From: CAYFJO01 sp964343305
Lineage (GTDB): Bacteria; Planctomycetota; Planctomycetia; Pirellulales; Pirellulaceae
Direction of reading: 5' to 3'
Assembly (NCBI GenBank): GCA_964343305.1
Contig: CAYFJO010000097.1
Coordinates: 1 to 28,323 of the forward strand
Length of the DNA stretch: 28,323 bases
How positions within the stretch are numbered: position 1 is the first letter of the stretch; each line of letters begins with the position of its first letter. Below, one piece after another: positions 26,577 through 28,323 of the stretch. The notes beneath the pieces are model-generated. The model saw nothing but the letters and a program-made list of their open reading frames with translations, made no database searches and was not told the DNA's origin. Made by a program: the position numbers and the translations under genes.

Positions 26577-26630
26577 GTAGGACGGATTTCCAATCCGTCC
26601 CTCGCAAGTCGGATTGGAAATCCGACCTAC
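26577..26630. repeat. Double nested palindrome between ppx and ppk1
   Basis: Left half 26577-26600 and right half 26608-26630 are inverted copies starting and ending with GTAGG/CCTAC. Each is also a hairpin: GACGGATT-TCC-AATCCGTC on the left and GTCGGATT-GGA-AATCCGAC on the right. They differ at one base pair (A/T to T/A), which keeps both stems intact. Read on the minus strand it encodes TDWKSVL in frame with ppk1, a peptide I recall from many planctomycete hypothetical proteins. The dispersed nature is from memory. Confidence 0.75.
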
Positions 26631-26642
26631 ATTCACGGATGA

Positions 26643-28229
26643 TTACTTTCCACTACGCAAAATCACTTTCATGCCAAAAACGTCTTCAAACAACGAACCC
26701 TTCTGCTTCAGCGCCAATTGCTCGAGTGATTGGTCGCTGACACCTGGAACTGAAATCACGAGCTGCCCCTTTTCCCGCGAACACTTAAATTCTTTGACCC
26801 ACTGGCTGTTCGAACGATCCAACGCGTCGGCCAGTCGTAAGATCGCGGCCATCTTGGCCACATTGATGCGGCTCTCCCAATCGAGTGAATCGTAGCCTTC
26901 ATGAATTGGCTTGGGCGACGCGCGGCGGTGGTAACGGGCGACCAGTGCAACTTGCAAGAGGTCCTTTTGGCTGAGGCCGAACAATTCGCCGTTCATGATC
27001 AGGTACATCGCATGTTTATGATGACTGCGCGGGCTCACGATATACCCGATGTCGTGGAGCAACGCGGCGATATACATGAGCAATTCGTAACGTTCTTCCA
27101 TCTGGTGCTCTGGCTCAAGTTCGTGAAACAGCGTCACGCACAAATTCGCCACGTGAAGCGCGTGGCCTTCGTGAAAGTTGAACCTGCGCCCCATGTCGAT
27201 CGCCGATCGAACAATCTGGTTGCGAAATCCCTCCGTCCAAGCTTCTTGCACCGCCATTTCCTTGAGCAACCCGTCGCGCAAGTTGACGTCGCACACCAGA
27301 ATGTGTTTCAACTTCAGCGCACGAGCCAGTTGCACATACGTAAGCAATGCGGGGCCTACCGTTTCCGCGTCGGGAAACGACAGGTGATATTTCTGCACCA
27401 ACTCATCGACCGTCAGCTTCAACACTTCGCTCGCGAATCGTCGCAGTTCCGACACTTTGATCCGGCCCAGTCCTCTGCGTTCCCATCCAGGCTCCAGGTG
27501 CGAAGCCGCGAAACGCACATCGCCACCCAACGCAACCATCACCGACGATTCGTCACGTGGTACTTGTTCGCAGATCTGTTCGACCGTGCGGTCGATCTGG
27601 CTTTCCATGATCTTTCGCGTCTTGGCCGCCGACGCCCGAAATCCTTCCAGCGACTTTCGCAACCGCAACGAGCCCAGCCGATACGAGTAGGCGAACCGCA
27701 CGTCGCCCTGATGCATGACCAGCACGTCCGTGCTGCCGCCACCCACTTCGAGAATCACCGCCTGCGATTCCGCTAGGTCGGGTCGCGAGGCCAACAGCGG
27801 CTGAACGCCCAGAAACATCACGCGATTAGTCTCGGCCTCGTCGATCGGGTCAACGCGCAAACCGGTGGCAACATAAATCCGCTTGAGAAACGTCAGACGA
27901 TTCGATGCTTCGCGCACCGAGCTGGTGGCTACGACGTGAATATCGTCCGCGTCGGTAATATGGTATTCGTCCAGCAACTGCCGATAGCTCTTCAGCACTC
28001 GAACGCAATCTTCGATCGTCGACGATTCAATCGCACCTTTGGTGAACGTATCTCGACCAAGACTGACAGCCTGCGACAGGTTCTCCAACGGTTTGATCTG
28101 CCCGTCTTCGTCAATCTCAGCGATGGCCATGCGGATCGACGACGTGCCAATGTCGATCACCGCGGCCGTTTTGGCCGCGTGTCGAACGTTGGTCGATGAT
28201 TCAATTCTCTTTGCGAGTTTCGTACTCAT
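26643..28229 (-). CDS. ppx: Ppx/GppA-type exopolyphosphatase with HD domain
   Basis: The product has 528 residues from the ATG at 28227-28229 (MSTKLAK). A longer frame to 28271 adds a hydrophobic stretch not seen in the family. The actin-fold N-terminal domain has the phosphate-1 loop VIDIGTSSIRMAI (Asp26), VVATSSVREASNR, the phosphate-2 loop ILEVGGGSTDVL, and VMVALGGDVRF. The C-terminal domain is HD-like: ALHVANLCVTLFHEL, then LLHDIGYIVSPRSHHKHAMYLI with His392-Asp393. Family members hydrolyse polyphosphate and/or pppGpp; the two activities cannot be told apart by eye. Being the first gene of the operon with ppk1 favours exopolyphosphatase. No strong ribosome site; 80 bases and a palindrome separate it from ppk1. 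Confidence 0.9.
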   Translation of the reverse strand: MSTKLAKRIESSTNVRHAAKTAAVIDIGTSSIRMAIAEIDEDGQIKPLENLSQAVSLGRDTFTKGAIESSTIEDCVRVLKSYRQLLDEYHITDADDIHVVATSSVREASNRLTFLKRIYVATGLRVDPIDEAETNRVMFLGVQPLLASRPDLAESQAVILEVGGGSTDVLVMHQGDVRFAYSYRLGSLRLRKSLEGFRASAAKTRKIMESQIDRTVEQICEQVPRDESSVMVALGGDVRFAASHLEPGWERRGLGRIKVSELRRFASEVLKLTVDELVQKYHLSFPDAETVGPALLTYVQLARALKLKHILVCDVNLRDGLLKEMAVQEAWTEGFRNQIVRSAIDMGRRFNFHEGHALHVANLCVTLFHELEPEHQMEERYELLMYIAALLHDIGYIVSPRSHHKHAMYLIMNGELFGLSQKDLLQVALVARYHRRASPKPIHEGYDSLDWESRINVAKMAAILRLADALDRSNSQWVKEFKCSREKGQLVISVPGVSDQSLEQLALKQKGSLFEDVFGMKVILRSGK

Positions 28230-28323
28230 TGATACAAGAACACCCGTAAGATAGATGAATATCAAAGTCAATATAAAGCCAGCTAACTCGGGGACATGTT
28301 GAGGTACATTGTCTTGAAATATA
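28230..28323 (-). promoter_or_regulatory. AT-rich upstream region of the polyphosphate operon
   Basis: The 94 bases before the ppx-like gene are more AT-rich than the coding DNA. On the minus strand they hold TTGACT (28266-28271) and several TATATT/GATATT words. No pair at 16-18 bases matches both boxes well, so this is a region call rather than a defined promoter. No direct-repeat Pho box was recognised. On the plus strand an ATG at 28295 opens a frame to the window edge. Confidence 0.35.

Noticed and set aside
28230..28271. Longer N-terminus for the ppx-like gene (MTLIFIYLTGVLVS)
   Set aside because: The hydrophobic extension is not expected in this cytoplasmic family and would use the AT-rich upstream region. 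MSTKLAK at 28229 gives the usual start shortly before the DIGTSS loop.

Overview
The window most likely comes from a planctomycete of the Pirellulales type. This is inferred from gene content, since no rRNA or other marker is present. The pointers are secreted LamG-like and HEAT-like proteins, a BlaI/M56 pair, a Calx-beta giant protein, moderate GC with weak or absent Shine-Dalgarno sites at many starts, and dispersed intergenic palindromes. One of these palindromes translates as a TDWKSVL peptide, which I remember as common in planctomycete hypothetical proteins. No tRNA, rRNA, CRISPR array, insertion sequence or phage gene was seen. No stretch longer than 300 bases lacks a gene.

Layout. (1) Positions 1-458 hold the 3' end of an alpha/beta-hydrolase epoxide hydrolase on the + strand. 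(2) Positions 532-4287, minus strand, hold three exported-protein genes: a HEAT-like protein, a LamG protein (joined to it by a GTGA overlap) and a PL1-type pectate lyase. (3) Positions 4401-5236, minus strand, hold the remains of a BlaI/BlaR1-type regulator pair. The repressor has lost most of its DNA-binding domain and the M56 sensor has lost its middle, including HExxH. (4) Positions 5450-20641, + strand, hold five closely spaced genes: a membrane-anchored beta-helix protein, a DUF58 protein, a 2518-residue membrane transglutaminase carrying 15 Calx-beta domains, a MoxR AAA+ ATPase and a membrane-anchored TPR-like protein. (5) Positions 20778-28229, minus strand, hold a five-gene phosphate/polyphosphate operon in the order ppx/gppA-HD, ppk1, CHAD, Na/Pi cotransporter-PhoU, ppk2.

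The genes of region 5 fit one pathway: phosphate uptake, polyphosphate synthesis (PPK1), polyphosphate binding (CHAD), use for nucleotide phosphorylation (PPK2) and hydrolysis (PPX). Region 4 extends the known MoxR-DUF58-transglutaminase association into what looks like a cell-surface apparatus. The catalytic transglutaminase core would sit at the end of a roughly 1,700-residue calcium-binding arm held to the membrane on both sides. Small hairpins lie in several gene junctions. Two are double nested palindromes whose two halves differ only by changes that keep the inner pairing.
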